In this document: positions 54,039-63,683 of the stretch, one piece after another
Position numbering within the stretch: the first letter of the stretch is position 1
Layout of the letters: each line of letters opens with the position of its first letter
Program-made: the position numbers and the translations under genes
Notes under the pieces: generated by a model
Told to the model about the DNA's origin: nothing
Seen by the model: the letters and a program-made list of their open reading frames with translations, nothing else
The model's database searches: none
Assembly (NCBI GenBank): GCA_024331125.1
Contig: JANDJI010000001.1
Coordinates: forward strand, 32,001-96,000
Length of the DNA stretch: 64,000 nucleotides
Direction: 5' to 3'
DNA from: Nitrospira sp.
GTDB lineage: Bacteria > Nitrospirota > Nitrospiria > Nitrospirales > Nitrospiraceae

Positions 54039-57000
54039 TCATTCTTGCCCATGCCGACGCAGGTACGTTCTCAACCGGTCAAAACGCTGATCGGTTTCGA
54101 GAGCCGGTGTCGTAGCCTGGATCGCTTTTAGGCACGCGCTCAGTTTACTGGGCGGCCACTGGGTCTGATCGCCGACCACGCGACTCAACAAGTCAAGAGC
54201 CTCTTCAGGAAACCGACCGCAGAGACCGGATTCATGAAGCTCATGCACAAGATATTCAGGGTGGTCTAGCGGTTGCAGCCAGTCTCGCACTTGGGCCACA
54301 GCCCCAGGAAAGGCATCACCAGCCGCCACACACAGGCGGCCGAAACACGCCGCAACAACGGGCGATGCATGGCCCTTGTTCTTCGGCCAAATGTCTCGCA
54401 AGTACGGCACAACGCGATTGGCCCAGAAATCGCTCCGTTGATCACCGGCACCCTCCAATGCCCTCACTAAGGCCTGTGCCGCCTCGTGCAAGCCATCTTG
54501 CGGTAATGCACGGGTCGCAGTTGCCAGTTCAGCCACAGTGAAGGTGTCCCATCGATCGAGGGCGGCAAACGTCTGCAGAGCAACATACTGTTTTCCGTAC
54601 CAGCCGAGTTGCCCATAGCGGCTGGCGGTGTCAAGAAACGCAGTCTTGAATACCTTCATCTCCATCAAGGGCTGGTACAGTCGTGGCGACCAGAGGAACC
54701 CCTGCCACGCCGCGCGGGCGTCAGTCTCGGAGCGGTTCCAGTCGAAAAGCGGCAGCAGATGTTGAAGGGTCCAGTCACGGTCCACGCGAAACAAGGTGAT
54801 AACATGGGAAGCCAGCAAAACGCGGTCGTGTCGGAACTTCTCGATAGTGGTGTTGCACAGATCCGTGAAGATGCGCTTTACCTCCTCCGGCAACCCTTGG
54901 CCGTCTTCCAGTCCTTGACGTTCCCACCAGCGTAAAAGTGCCTCGGTCACGTGACCCACCGGGTGATTGATGGCGATCTCAACCATGTCGTCGGTTGTTG
55001 TGCCTTCATGACCTTCATATCTCAGATCGAGAATACGTCGCGCAAGCGTGAAAAAACGTTGCTCATGCCCTTTGAAGACCCCGGCAACCTGCTTAAGCCA
55101 ATAACTGATAGGATGGGTCAATGCCTGCAACTGCGCATCGGAAGCGTCGGCCCAAACCGGCGCCAGCAGACGCCACGGCCATTTGAGGTGAATTTTCTGA
55201 GACCAGGCGTAGAACGCTTCTTTCCACCGATCGACCGGCCATACTCCCTCCTTGGCCAAGGTATACAAGGCGCAGACGACGGTCGGGAATTGCTCGTGGC
55301 AGCGCTGTCGCCAATCGTCTGCTAGCCAGTGGTCCCTGGCGGAGTGCTGTTTGAGCCATTCGACCAACCCTTTGCGGCGACGGGGTGTTAACTGGCCCCT
55401 GCGCCGCTCAGCGACGGGATACATCCAAGCTAGAAACTCGTCTCGGTCGCCCGCCGCGAGCTTCCATTGATACTGTGAAGACAGTGCGGCCAGGCGAGCG
55501 CTTGCATCGGCGCTCAGGGTCACCCCGATAGCGGCGACCTTGGCCAAGCGAAGCCAGATTTCCCCATCAAAAAACCTGGTCCGGTGTTCAGGCTCGATAG
55601 TGTTCTCGAACATTTCGCGAGGTGGTCCCTGAAGGACAGCCTGTTCCAATTCCCGCAGCATGGTCTCGTCGAGTCGCGGCGCCAGTGAAACCAGCAGGCG
55701 GATGGTTTCTCGTAGCGTCTGAGCCGACCAGAGCCACCAGCGATCATCAGCCAGCAGCCAGTCGAGTGCGCGGCGAGGCGGAATCACCCCATCTTGCGCG
55801 GCGGCGAAGAAAGCCAACCGCTTAAACAGTGGATACGGGATGTGCCTCCACGACTCGGCCGCCACCGCCGCCCGTTCAGGCGATTTTGCAGCGGTTGCCC
55901 GCCAGGCATCGCGTGTGAGCTCGATCAACGCCGTCCAGTCACGGTAGTCTCTGTTCTGCGGATGCTCGCTGATCGATGGCTGATGTATGTAGGACAGGTC
56001 GCTTCGGTCCTGCGCGCCGCCAGGTTCGCGCATCAGATCCAGCGCATCGCGCAACAGCATGGTGAAGTCCGTCAGCAGCTTCGGCAAAGCGGCGGTCCAG
56101 CGTTCATCCTTGGTCAGATCCCGAAGGGCTGCGTGGACATATTCGGCCGAAAGCACAACCTCCCATTCGACGAGATCCCTGATGCGCTGCGGCTCGGCAG
56201 CCTCTACCCCATCCGATGGCCAGCGGAATGGCTCGCGCAGCGTCCCGCGCGGGGTCAGCATCTCGCGCAGTTGCAGGCGTAGGGTAGCGGTGAGCCCATC
56301 GCGCTTGAAGCGGTCGCGCCAGCGGTACAGGTCGAAGTCACGCAGCCACGATTTCACGCGCCCGGTCAGCAGCATGCGCCATAGGGTGCGCATCAGCAGG
56401 CCGGGAATCGCGTTGGGTGCGTCCTCACGAATGTGCGCCAACTCGGCGGTGTTGCCGTCGCGTTCTAGTTTGGTCAGTTCGTCCAGACGGTGTTCTATCC
56501 ACCAGGCCAGATCGTCATGAATCTGCCCGCCGCGCTTGACCAACCAAAGCAGTAGTGCGGGGTCGTTCAGATGCCGGATCAGCCAGTGCGCCAGTTGCCG
56601 CATCACCTCGTCCCAGCGGCTGCCGCGCGTACCGGCATCGACGATACACATCGACGGTGCAAGCGGATACGGCGAAGGCCGGTGCATCAGGCTGAACGCC
56701 AGCTTGTCGTCGACGACCGGCTGATCTGAGATCCCAAAGCGCGCAAGGTCGGCAGAGCCAAATCGCTTTTCGCTCAGTGGCTCCAACCAATCAAGCGACG
56801 GTACCGGATCCAGCTCGGCGAAGCGCTTGGCAGGCAGGCCGCTCGGATCACTGAGCGCCCAGAGCATGCGTGAGATGAAATAGTCCTGCTTCGTACCAGC
56901 CAGAGGGCGGGCCATAGCGGCTTCCATCACGATTCTTTCTTTGCCACGCAGGCCGTCCCGGTAAGTTGCCGCCCATTCCCATAGGGTCCTGTGCAGGTAG

Positions 57001-57829
57001 GCGTGTCGCTGATGCTCACGGTACAAAATCGGTGTCACGTTCTTGGCACGCCATTCATTGGCACGCTCTTCCTCCTTGCCTTTGGAGTAGCTCCCGAATG
57101 CAAACATCTCCGGCGGTGACTCACCAAGCAAACGGTCGGCAGCGAGCGCGTCCATCATGTAGCGCAGCACCGGGTCGTTGATGCTGTAGCCCACGAAGCA
57201 CACCGTGTAGCCGCGGAACAGCTCGCTCACGAAGCGCGCAGCCCAGCGTTCAGTCAGATAGGCCAGCCCAAAATCGCCGCTGGAGACGACCAACTGGTCT
57301 AGGTCACTCGCCGTGGGGGATGGTGTGAGCAAGCCGTGCAGATAGACCAGGCCGTCCCACCGGTTCTTCGGCACCGGCAGCAGCGGTGCCCGAAAACACT
57401 CGATGGCCAGACCTTTTTCGGCAATCACTTCCTCGAAGAGCCGATCAAAGTTGGTAGTGATGAGTCGGGTGTGGCCGTCGCGGGTCTTGCCCAGAGTCAA
57501 CAAAGCTTCATGGTGGCCGTTGCGTTGGGAGCGCCGAGGTTCGGCGTCAGAATGCTTGCCAGCTCCTGGCGTACGGCTTCACGCCCGCCGACGATGTCGC
57601 CTTCCAGTAAGCCGATGGCAGTGTCGTATTGTCCGGCCTTGATGGCCGCCGCCTGCACTGCGTTTGGCGTGACGGACAGCCTGGTGTAGAGCTTGTCCAC
57701 CAGCCCGCTGAATCCCGGCAACCCTGCAGGGTAGGAGATGCCGGCTCCGCAGAAGAACACGACGCGTCCCTCTTCATGCGCTTGCAAAAGCCGTTCGGGA
57801 ATGTCTGGACCGTTGCGGACGAACTGCAT
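54039..57829 (-). pseudogene. dsr1: SIR2-DUF4020 antiphage protein (DSR1-like), one frameshift
   Basis: Two adjacent reading pieces make one protein of about 1,260 residues. The N-terminal piece (57829-57497) has the SIR2 nucleotide-binding motif VVFFCGAGISYPAGLPG near residue 30 and ends at TGA. The second piece (57503-54039) continues with LITTNFDRLFEE, VYLHGLL and CFVGYSINDPVLRYM, completing the NADase domain with its conserved Asn and His. About 900 helical residues follow, ending in a DUF4020-like region. Defence-associated sirtuins of type 1 have this layout and deplete NAD on phage infection. The frames differ by one missing base near AAGCTTTGTTGACT. This could be a real inactivating deletion or a sequence error. 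Confidence 0.82.
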
Positions 57830-58059
57830 GGCGCGATCCTACCCCTGTTGCGAGCCCCTGTCATCAGTCGCACAGGCCGCTCCCACCCAACGCCAAGGGT
57901 ATCGGTCGGACGCACGTCACGCAAGACATGAAGCGCCTTGGCGGCAACTACAGACCGGCAATGAAATTTTCTCGACGAGCTGCCGGCAGCAGAGTGATTG
58001 CCGGATGTGAGGCGCCGAGACGCCACGGCGGTGCATGCCCGGCAAAGTTCCACAAATAA

Positions 58060-58087
58060 AAAGGGGGAGCCCGAAGGCTCCCCCTTT
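58060..58087 (-). terminator. Intrinsic terminator after the RRM gene
   Basis: Minus strand GGGGGAGCC-TTCG-GGCTCCCCC followed by TTTTTATTTG, 24 bases past the RRM gene stop. A UUCG loop and long T-run make it a strong terminator. Confidence 0.9.
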
Positions 58088-58110
58088 CGCTCACCGCTCT
58101 CGTCGGCCGT

Positions 58111-58413
58111 TTAGAAGCGGCTGCGCCGCTCGCCGCCGCCGAATCGCTTTCCGCCGGAACGCGGTTCCTGCGGTTTCGCTTCGTTCACGGTCAGGGTGCG
58201 TCCGTCCATCTGAGAGCCGTTCAGCGCGCTAATCGCCGCCTCGGCTTCCTCTCGCGTGGACATTTCCACGAAGCCGAAGCCCCGCGACTGCCCGGTGAAC
58301 TTGTCCGCGATGACGCGGGCGGATTCGACCGTCCCGTGCGTCGCAAACAAGGTGGTGAGTTGTGAGTCGGTCGCCGAATACGGCAACCCGCCGACGTAAA
58401 TTTTTGAACCCAT
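58111..58413 (-). CDS. RRM-domain RNA-binding protein (glycine-rich type)
   Basis: A 100-residue single RNA-recognition motif protein: RNP2 KIYVGGLPY at residues 4-12 and RNP1 RGFGFVEM at about 44-51, then a Gly/Arg/Phe-rich tail (SGGKRFGGGERRSRF). Such proteins are common in cyanobacteria and environmental Gram-negatives, often cold- or stress-linked RNA chaperones. The ATG at 58413 follows CGAGGAGGGACCC. Monocistronic, ended by a strong terminator. Confidence 0.95.
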   Translation of the reverse strand: MGSKIYVGGLPYSATDSQLTTLFATHGTVESARVIADKFTGQSRGFGFVEMSTREEAEAAISALNGSQMDGRTLTVNEAKPQEPRSGGKRFGGGERRSRF

Positions 58414-58736
58414 CTGGGTCCCTCCTCGTAAAATGAGATGACATTGCCTGTGACGCGAGAACTTGCACGAGAGGAAAGCAGGAACCACAGACGCGAGTGT
58501 TGAAGCGGCTAGGATCACCCTTCCGGTCGGACTCTCGGTACCAACAACATCGATGATGGGCCTTCGCAGATACCATCTTCCTTCAGGCCCGACTCAGGAA
58601 GACTGTTGCACCATAACAGAACGCACAGCGAATAGCTACTCCGATATGCTGCGCCGTACCTCTCACTCGCCCGTGACACGACGACGCGGTCCCGCGCGTC
58701 CACGCCGCGCACGACCGAATGCAGAGGATACACCGA

Positions 58737-59147
58737 TCAGTAAAGCGGCTCTTGCGGCCCCCATCGCAGTCCGGCCAGATCGGGATCTTCTCCGTCGCGC
58801 GGCGCGGGCCTCGCGTTTTTCTCCGCCTTGCGAAGGGCGCGCCTTGCCTCTTTCTCCTTGCGGATGTTCTGCAAGGCTTTTTCACGGTCCCGTTTCGCCG
58901 ACGTGGTTTTTCCTCCGCGTCCGATATGCCCCTCCTTGGCGATCTTCGCCGATTTGCCCTCAAATGACGGTCGTAATGGCTTACTCGGTCGCCCCTCGGC
59001 GCCCGGCCCTACGGACACCAGCCTGCCGCACGTCTTCCGATTCGACGGCCTTCGTACGGGAACGCGCTCCTTGTCCAAGCCCCCGGCTGGCCATGGAAGA
59101 CACCGCTTGCCGGATCGATTCAATGGAAACCGGCTCCTTTCCTTCAT
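58737..59147 (-). CDS. Small basic protein of unknown function, start uncertain
   Basis: The C-terminal ~70 residues (GRGGKTTSAKRDREKALQNIRKEKEARRALRKAEK, ending GEDPDLAGLRWGPQEPLY) look like a conserved family of short Lys/Arg-rich proteins that end in GEDPDLA...GPQ. The N-terminal half is low-complexity and overlaps the upstream small ORF, so the true start is probably later, perhaps near 58920 at AAGGAGGGGC, where no standard ATG is present. Function unknown; the basic helix suggests nucleic-acid or ribosome contact. Confidence 0.45.
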   Translation of the reverse strand: MKERSRFPLNRSGKRCLPWPAGGLDKERVPVRRPSNRKTCGRLVSVGPGAEGRPSKPLRPSFEGKSAKIAKEGHIGRGGKTTSAKRDREKALQNIRKEKEARRALRKAEKNARPAPRDGEDPDLAGLRWGPQEPLY

Positions 59148-59259
59148 CAGGCGAGGACAGCCCTAACAGTTCCCACCGAATGTTCGGTTTTCTCGCGGGA
59201 GTACGTTTCCGTTTTTTTGCCTGCATGCCCTTGATAAACGCCGTCCTGTTCATGGCCAT
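58981..59259 (-). CDS. Small basic protein of unknown function
   Basis: A 92-residue protein, MAMNRTAFIKGMQAKKRKRTPARKPNIRW at the start, preceded by GAGGAGAT. The highly basic N-terminus and the IRQAVSSMASRGL helix do not match a family I know. It overlaps the next small ORF in another frame. The 322-base stretches on either side (58414-58736 and 59260-59581) show no other supported gene. Confidence 0.45.
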   Translation of the reverse strand: MAMNRTAFIKGMQAKKRKRTPARKPNIRWELLGLSSPDEGKEPVSIESIRQAVSSMASRGLGQGARSRTKAVESEDVRQAGVRRAGRRGATE

Positions 59260-59581
59260 ATCTCCTCGGGTGATTCGCGTGAGACGTCCGCCCCGTCGAT
59301 GCGCTTATCGAGTCAACCGCAGATTGCGCGCAACCGCCGACGGGCTTTCTCCTGGAAAAGCCGCACACGCTGGAGAGCGCGAAAACGATTCGCGCAAGAA
59401 CCGTCACAGGGAGGAAGGCGCGAGACGTGCCGCTCGTTCGTAGCGTAGGACACTCTACCACGCGCAGCGATCGGAGTCCAATCCCCCGCACATGGGCCGA
59501 AATCTCCGGATGTGTTCAGCCAGCGGCGCCGACGAAGAGAGCCTTGGCCTGGTGAGCCGCCGGTGCGCGCGAAGTGTGGTT

Positions 59582-59932
59582 TGGTGGAGGCGCCGGGAGT
59601 TGAACCCGGGTCCGAAGATCGTCAGTGCACCGTGTCTACATGTGTAGCCGATTGTTTTGGTTTCGCAACCGCCCACGCCCATCGGCAGGCTTAGAACGGC
59701 CGCTAGCCCAGAATCGTCTCGTCCTTGGCCGCTGAGCACCGGCCTTGGACCAGCCCGCTGCATCGCGCCGTTCCACCCCCGCGGGCCTCAGATGGAACGA
59801 CGTCACGGCTTAATTAAGCCGCGAGTGCCAGTTCTTGATTGGCAGTTGCTTGTTTCCCGGAGGTTTAACGAGTCCCCGAGAGCTCGACATGCGACAGTGA
59901 CCTCAGTATCCCCGTCGAAACCGGTCGCCCCC
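59582..59932 (-). ncRNA. ssrA: Transfer-messenger RNA (tmRNA)
   Basis: Rescues stalled ribosomes. The tRNA-like ends are clear: 5' GGGGGCGACCGGTTTCGACGG and 3' GGGTTCAACTCCCGGCGCCTCCACCA with encoded CCA, pairing as GGGGGCG/CGCCTCC. The tag ORF reads GCA ACT GCC AAT CAA GAA CTG GCA CTC GCG GCT TAA, giving ATANQELALAA, with the usual ALAA degradation end. Pseudoknot-like GC stems follow. One-piece form, about 351 nt. Confidence 0.95.
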
Positions 59933-60093
59933 TTTCGTGATGATCGATGATGAATTCCCGTCCTTTGTGAAGCGCAAGCGCCGTCCATCTCTTTTCTTTT
60001 CTCCTATGCCCGGCACTTTACACTCTTTGAACGGTGGTTTTCAGGTACACATCTTACCGCACCGGTCAAGGGGATGCCAGGGATAGGCCGGTC

Positions 60094-61728
60094 TCAGGCG
60101 CTTTTGAAACGAGAGATTCTGGCGAACAGGATCGCGGCAAGCGGAAGGGCCAATCCCAAGAGCAGTTGCGCGATCAAGAGATGGCCAAGCCGGCTATAGT
60201 CGGCGGGCACTTGAATCGCCCCGGTCGTTGCGTCTCTCACTTCGCGGGTCACAACGAAGATCTCGTTGAGATACTTCGTGCCGAGTTGGCTCAATGACAG
60301 GGCCAGGTTGGTGAACGACGCCATGACCGCAAAAAACGTCGCCTTGAGATTGGCCGGCGCCGAATTGGCGATCCAGGTCAACATGGGGATCATTGAGATT
60401 TGCCCCAAGGGCGACTCCAGCGCCGTGTCGATGATCGCGATGAACCGCGCATCGACGATCCCGCCGGTCATGCGCGCCGTCCATTCGTGCAGGCCGTAGT
60501 ACATGCTGACGACGGGGAGGCTCAAGACCGACCCCACGATCGTCAAAAATCCCACGACGTAGGCGATCGACCGTTCGGCCATGAACCGTCGAAAGACGAA
60601 CATGCCAGCCAGCGCCAAGGTGTTGCCGATCAACGACAGCACGGAGAGAAACTGTTGGTCGAACCGCAGGTGATCGATCATCCACCACGTCGTGCCGGGA
60701 CCGGTTCCGGGAATGGCGCGAAACACGAACACCACCACGGCCGTTCCGACCAAGGTCATCCTCTTGTCCGGCTCCAATTCCTTGACCAACCTCCCCATGA
60801 GAAACAGCACGATCCCCATGGAACCGGCAAAGACGATCTCTTCCCGATAGGGAAGGCTGCTTATGCCGACCGTGACCGTGAACAGGACGAAGAGCAGGCT
60901 TCCCCCCAAGATCCACCAGTTGGGCTTGGTTGGTTCTTCCGTTTGCTCTCGCGCCTCGACCATTCGCGACGCCTGTTCGACGGTAAATCCCTGTCGGATA
61001 AGTTGCTCGCGGTGACGCCGTCGGATCACCCACGCCGCCGCCAACCCCAAGACCGAGATGAACGGGATGACCAGCGCCGACAGATACACCCGCTGATAAA
61101 TCGTGACGAGCGCCTCTTGCGGTAAGCCCTCCGTCCCGCTGAAGATGGAAACATTGACCAGCGCCACGATGATGCCGCCGCCCACGATCGCCACGCGGCC
61201 GAGTGTCTGCATCGTGGTGTGCATGAGTTTCCGCTCTTTCTCGGAGAACGGCAGACCCCGTTCATTCACGCGGGGGACGGCCTCCACCGTCATGGCGTCC
61301 GCCACCGCGTCCTGAATCACGTAGCCGATCGGCGCGAGCAACACGCTGATGACGAACCAGATCTCCGCCGGCAGGACGGCCGTCATCGCGTCCCGCTGAC
61401 CGATCAACACCGCCATAATGCTCAAACTGGTCGCAAGCAGACAGGCGCCCAGACCGACCAACCAGCCCTTCCATCGCCACAGCAGATCGACCGCGTGACC
61501 GATCGGCATTTTAAGCGCCCAGGGGATCCCGGCCCAAAACCCAAGCGCGGCCAGAAACGAGGCGGAGAGACCGAGGTAGTCCTTGACGAAAAACGTGCCG
61601 ACGATGCCGGTGAGGCCGGAAATCCCGTAGGCCAGATAGACCATCAGCGGCGGGAGGTAGGAGAGCCGCATCTCACGGCCGAGAGAAAGGATGTTGCGAT
61701 CGATCCAGGCGACCAGTGTATTCAGCAT
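60094..61728 (-). CDS. MFS transporter, folate-biopterin (BT1)-like
   Basis: A 544-residue membrane protein with about 12 helices. YLPPLMVYLAYGISGLTGIVGTFFVKDYLGLS, WAGIPWALKMPIGHAVD and VLLAPIGYVIQDAVADAMTVEAVP match BT1/folate-biopterin transporters, and the final half keeps GPGTTWWMIDHL and WIANSAPANLKATFFAVMASFTNLALSLSQLGTKYLNEIF. Start at 61728 (MLNTLVAWIDRN); the frame extends upstream without support. Substrate uncertain. Monocistronic. Confidence 0.85.
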   Translation of the reverse strand: MLNTLVAWIDRNILSLGREMRLSYLPPLMVYLAYGISGLTGIVGTFFVKDYLGLSASFLAALGFWAGIPWALKMPIGHAVDLLWRWKGWLVGLGACLLATSLSIMAVLIGQRDAMTAVLPAEIWFVISVLLAPIGYVIQDAVADAMTVEAVPRVNERGLPFSEKERKLMHTTMQTLGRVAIVGGGIIVALVNVSIFSGTEGLPQEALVTIYQRVYLSALVIPFISVLGLAAAWVIRRRHREQLIRQGFTVEQASRMVEAREQTEEPTKPNWWILGGSLLFVLFTVTVGISSLPYREEIVFAGSMGIVLFLMGRLVKELEPDKRMTLVGTAVVVFVFRAIPGTGPGTTWWMIDHLRFDQQFLSVLSLIGNTLALAGMFVFRRFMAERSIAYVVGFLTIVGSVLSLPVVSMYYGLHEWTARMTGGIVDARFIAIIDTALESPLGQISMIPMLTWIANSAPANLKATFFAVMASFTNLALSLSQLGTKYLNEIFVVTREVRDATTGAIQVPADYSRLGHLLIAQLLLGLALPLAAILFARISRFKSA

Positions 61729-61883
61729 CGTGCGGTTAAAATGGATACGCCGCTGTCGTCCTGGAGGGCATCTTCCGTAATCCTGCTGAAATCCTCGTGC
61801 TCTGCAGAAAAGCGATATCACGCATCTGTTGATCGAGCGATCCACCAGAAAGAAGAGACTTAGTCACCCATCACCACCCTTCA

Positions 61884-62663
61884 CTAACCCCTATGGGCCA
61901 CCACCGACACGGTGGCATAAAAGACCGACCAAACCCGTGGATCATATGCACGTGCCACATAGTGGTCGATATCCTCGTCGGTGGCAAGACCTGTCTTCGT
62001 ATATTCCTCTCTCAGCACCTCGGCCGACTCAGCCATCACGCGCGCAATCGGCGATTCACCCGCACATAAATGCATCCGGCTTTCCATGTGCACAAGATCA
62101 AATCCGGCTCCTTCAACTTTTTTCGGCAACTTCAGTCCATAAGCAGGGTCCAGACCGGCGTCCGTAAACATCTTACAGATGGCCCCGTTGACCCGCTGTA
62201 CCGCAGCGTCACCTTCCGGTTGCAAGAAGGCTGCAGCAGTGAAATCAGGTTCCTCAAGTATCACCATGCCACCGGGCTTCACCGCCGAGCGAATCTTTGC
62301 CAACGGTGCTCCGTCGTCCGCATTGTGGATCAGCATGTACCGGGCATGTGCCAGATCGACTGAATGATCGAGTGACACATCCTTTAGATCGCCTTCTATT
62401 ACGCGTACCGACCCTCCTTGAAACCGTTGCAAATATGTCGTCTTCTTGTCCACCGCAATCACGAGCCCCGACGACCCAACCCGCGCTGCCATCCATCCCA
62501 CGATCGATCCGGCCCCGGCTCCAATCTCAAGACAGCGCCCACCGATGTCGAGACCGGCACGCTCCAGGAGAGTAATCGTCTCCGCATCGACCGCCTCCTC
62601 GATCATGCGCAGCCGCTTCCACTCGCGATCGTTCGTGTTCGTCTCGAAGAGATACTTGGTCAT
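61884..62663 (-). CDS. SAM-dependent methyltransferase
   Basis: A 259-residue class I methyltransferase: LDIGGRCLEIGAGAGSIVGWMA (motif I), VIAVDKKTTYLQRF with the acidic residue binding the SAM ribose, SVRVIEGDLKDVSL, DLAHARYMLIHNAD and GGMVILEEPDFT (motif III). The N-terminal helix (ERAGLDIGG) is typical of UbiE-like small-molecule methyltransferases. Substrate unknown. Confidence 0.88.
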   Translation of the reverse strand: MTKYLFETNTNDREWKRLRMIEEAVDAETITLLERAGLDIGGRCLEIGAGAGSIVGWMAARVGSSGLVIAVDKKTTYLQRFQGGSVRVIEGDLKDVSLDHSVDLAHARYMLIHNADDGAPLAKIRSAVKPGGMVILEEPDFTAAAFLQPEGDAAVQRVNGAICKMFTDAGLDPAYGLKLPKKVEGAGFDLVHMESRMHLCAGESPIARVMAESAEVLREEYTKTGLATDEDIDHYVARAYDPRVWSVFYATVSVVAHRG

Positions 62664-62801
62664 ATCTGTTCGCCGATGCTTCGAAGAGCCGGCTGTTGTG
62701 ACCCATTCCGATGACGGACACCGATTGAGGAGACGACAACTCCCCAGCCGATCGGACCACCAACATGCCTTCTCGACGTTTCGGCGGTTCAGCCGGATTG
62801 T

Positions 62802-63683
62802 CTAGGCGCTGACTGTAGTCGGCGACCGACGTCGGATCAAGTCCCGAAGAGCCGCGTGCATCTCGGACTGCGGCAGATGAATCCGATCTCCATGCCCGGC
62901 CAACACCCATTCAAACCGGTAGTCGAGGAGTTTGCGGATGGAGTCGATCAACGTCCATTTTTTCCAGATCAAGCGAGTGGGACACTCCAATGACTTCGTG
63001 TGTGAATTCCACCAGAGATGATCGCCGGTGAACAGAAATTCCTCTCGGTAGAGCAACGCCATGCTGCCGGCGGTATGGCCTGGGACGGGAATGATCTGGA
63101 ATTCTGATCCGACCGGCACCGTCTCTTCCCCGTCCACCACGTGTTCTGCCGCCGGAGCGGCATCCGCATCCGCCCGATGGATGATCCGCTCCGCGCCGAA
63201 ATGCGCGGCATACTTGTCGGCATCGGCCACATCATCCTTGTGAGTAAGGAAAATGCGAGCGACGCCTCCTCGCCGCTCAAAGGACTCGACCAAGTGCTTG
63301 ATATAGCGAGGCGAGTCGATGAGCCAGTTCCCCTCCGGATGCTCGATGAAGAAACTGTTCGCCCCGAACGATTTTTCGGAGTTGAAGCCGCAGTAACTCA
63401 CTCCGTTTTCAAGCCGGAACGGAAAACTGGCCATCGCCGTTCGCATCTGCGACTTGTCGCCGTGCTCCGTCCCGATCGAGCCGACGGGACAGGCGAGCAA
63501 TGCCTGGTAGGCCTGATGAATCTGCGGTTCACTATCCGGCTGGCGGCTCACAGCGGAGTAGTCGCCGATCTCCTCGAAGCTCAATGGAGCCAACTGCCGG
63601 CACGTGTCGCAGTTGATACAGGTGGCATCCACGTAAAAGTTACCCGGAACGTTGGAATCGAGTCGCTTGTTTCGGTCTGCCAT
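62802..63683 (-). CDS. Ferredoxin-like domain fused to metallo-beta-lactamase fold
   Basis: A 293-residue fusion. Residues ~18-75 form a small ferredoxin-type site: CINCDTCRQLAP and ACPVGSI, a 4Fe-4S set. From about residue 85 there is an MBL fold with THKDDVAD (variant of HxHxDH lacking the first His), PGHTAGSMALLY, FTGDHLWW and LAGHGDRIH. The Fe-S cluster in front of the hydrolase suggests a redox-linked or iron-using active site. The ATG at 63683 overlaps the stop of the glycosylase gene (TGATG). Confidence 0.85.
   Translation of the reverse strand: MADRNKRLDSNVPGNFYVDATCINCDTCRQLAPLSFEEIGDYSAVSRQPDSEPQIHQAYQALLACPVGSIGTEHGDKSQMRTAMASFPFRLENGVSYCGFNSEKSFGANSFFIEHPEGNWLIDSPRYIKHLVESFERRGGVARIFLTHKDDVADADKYAAHFGAERIIHRADADAAPAAEHVVDGEETVPVGSEFQIIPVPGHTAGSMALLYREEFLFTGDHLWWNSHTKSLECPTRLIWKKWTLIDSIRKLLDYRFEWVLAGHGDRIHLPQSEMHAALRDLIRRRSPTTVSA

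Noticed and set aside
57490..57510. Programmed -1 frameshift in the SIR2 gene
   Set aside because: No X-XXY-YYZ slippery heptamer is present (AAGCTTTGTTGA) and no stimulatory structure is obvious; a deletion or sequence error is simpler.
57830..58110. Integration site of a mobile element next to the defence gene
   Set aside because: No tRNA, integrase, transposase or flanking direct repeat could be seen around the SIR2 gene.
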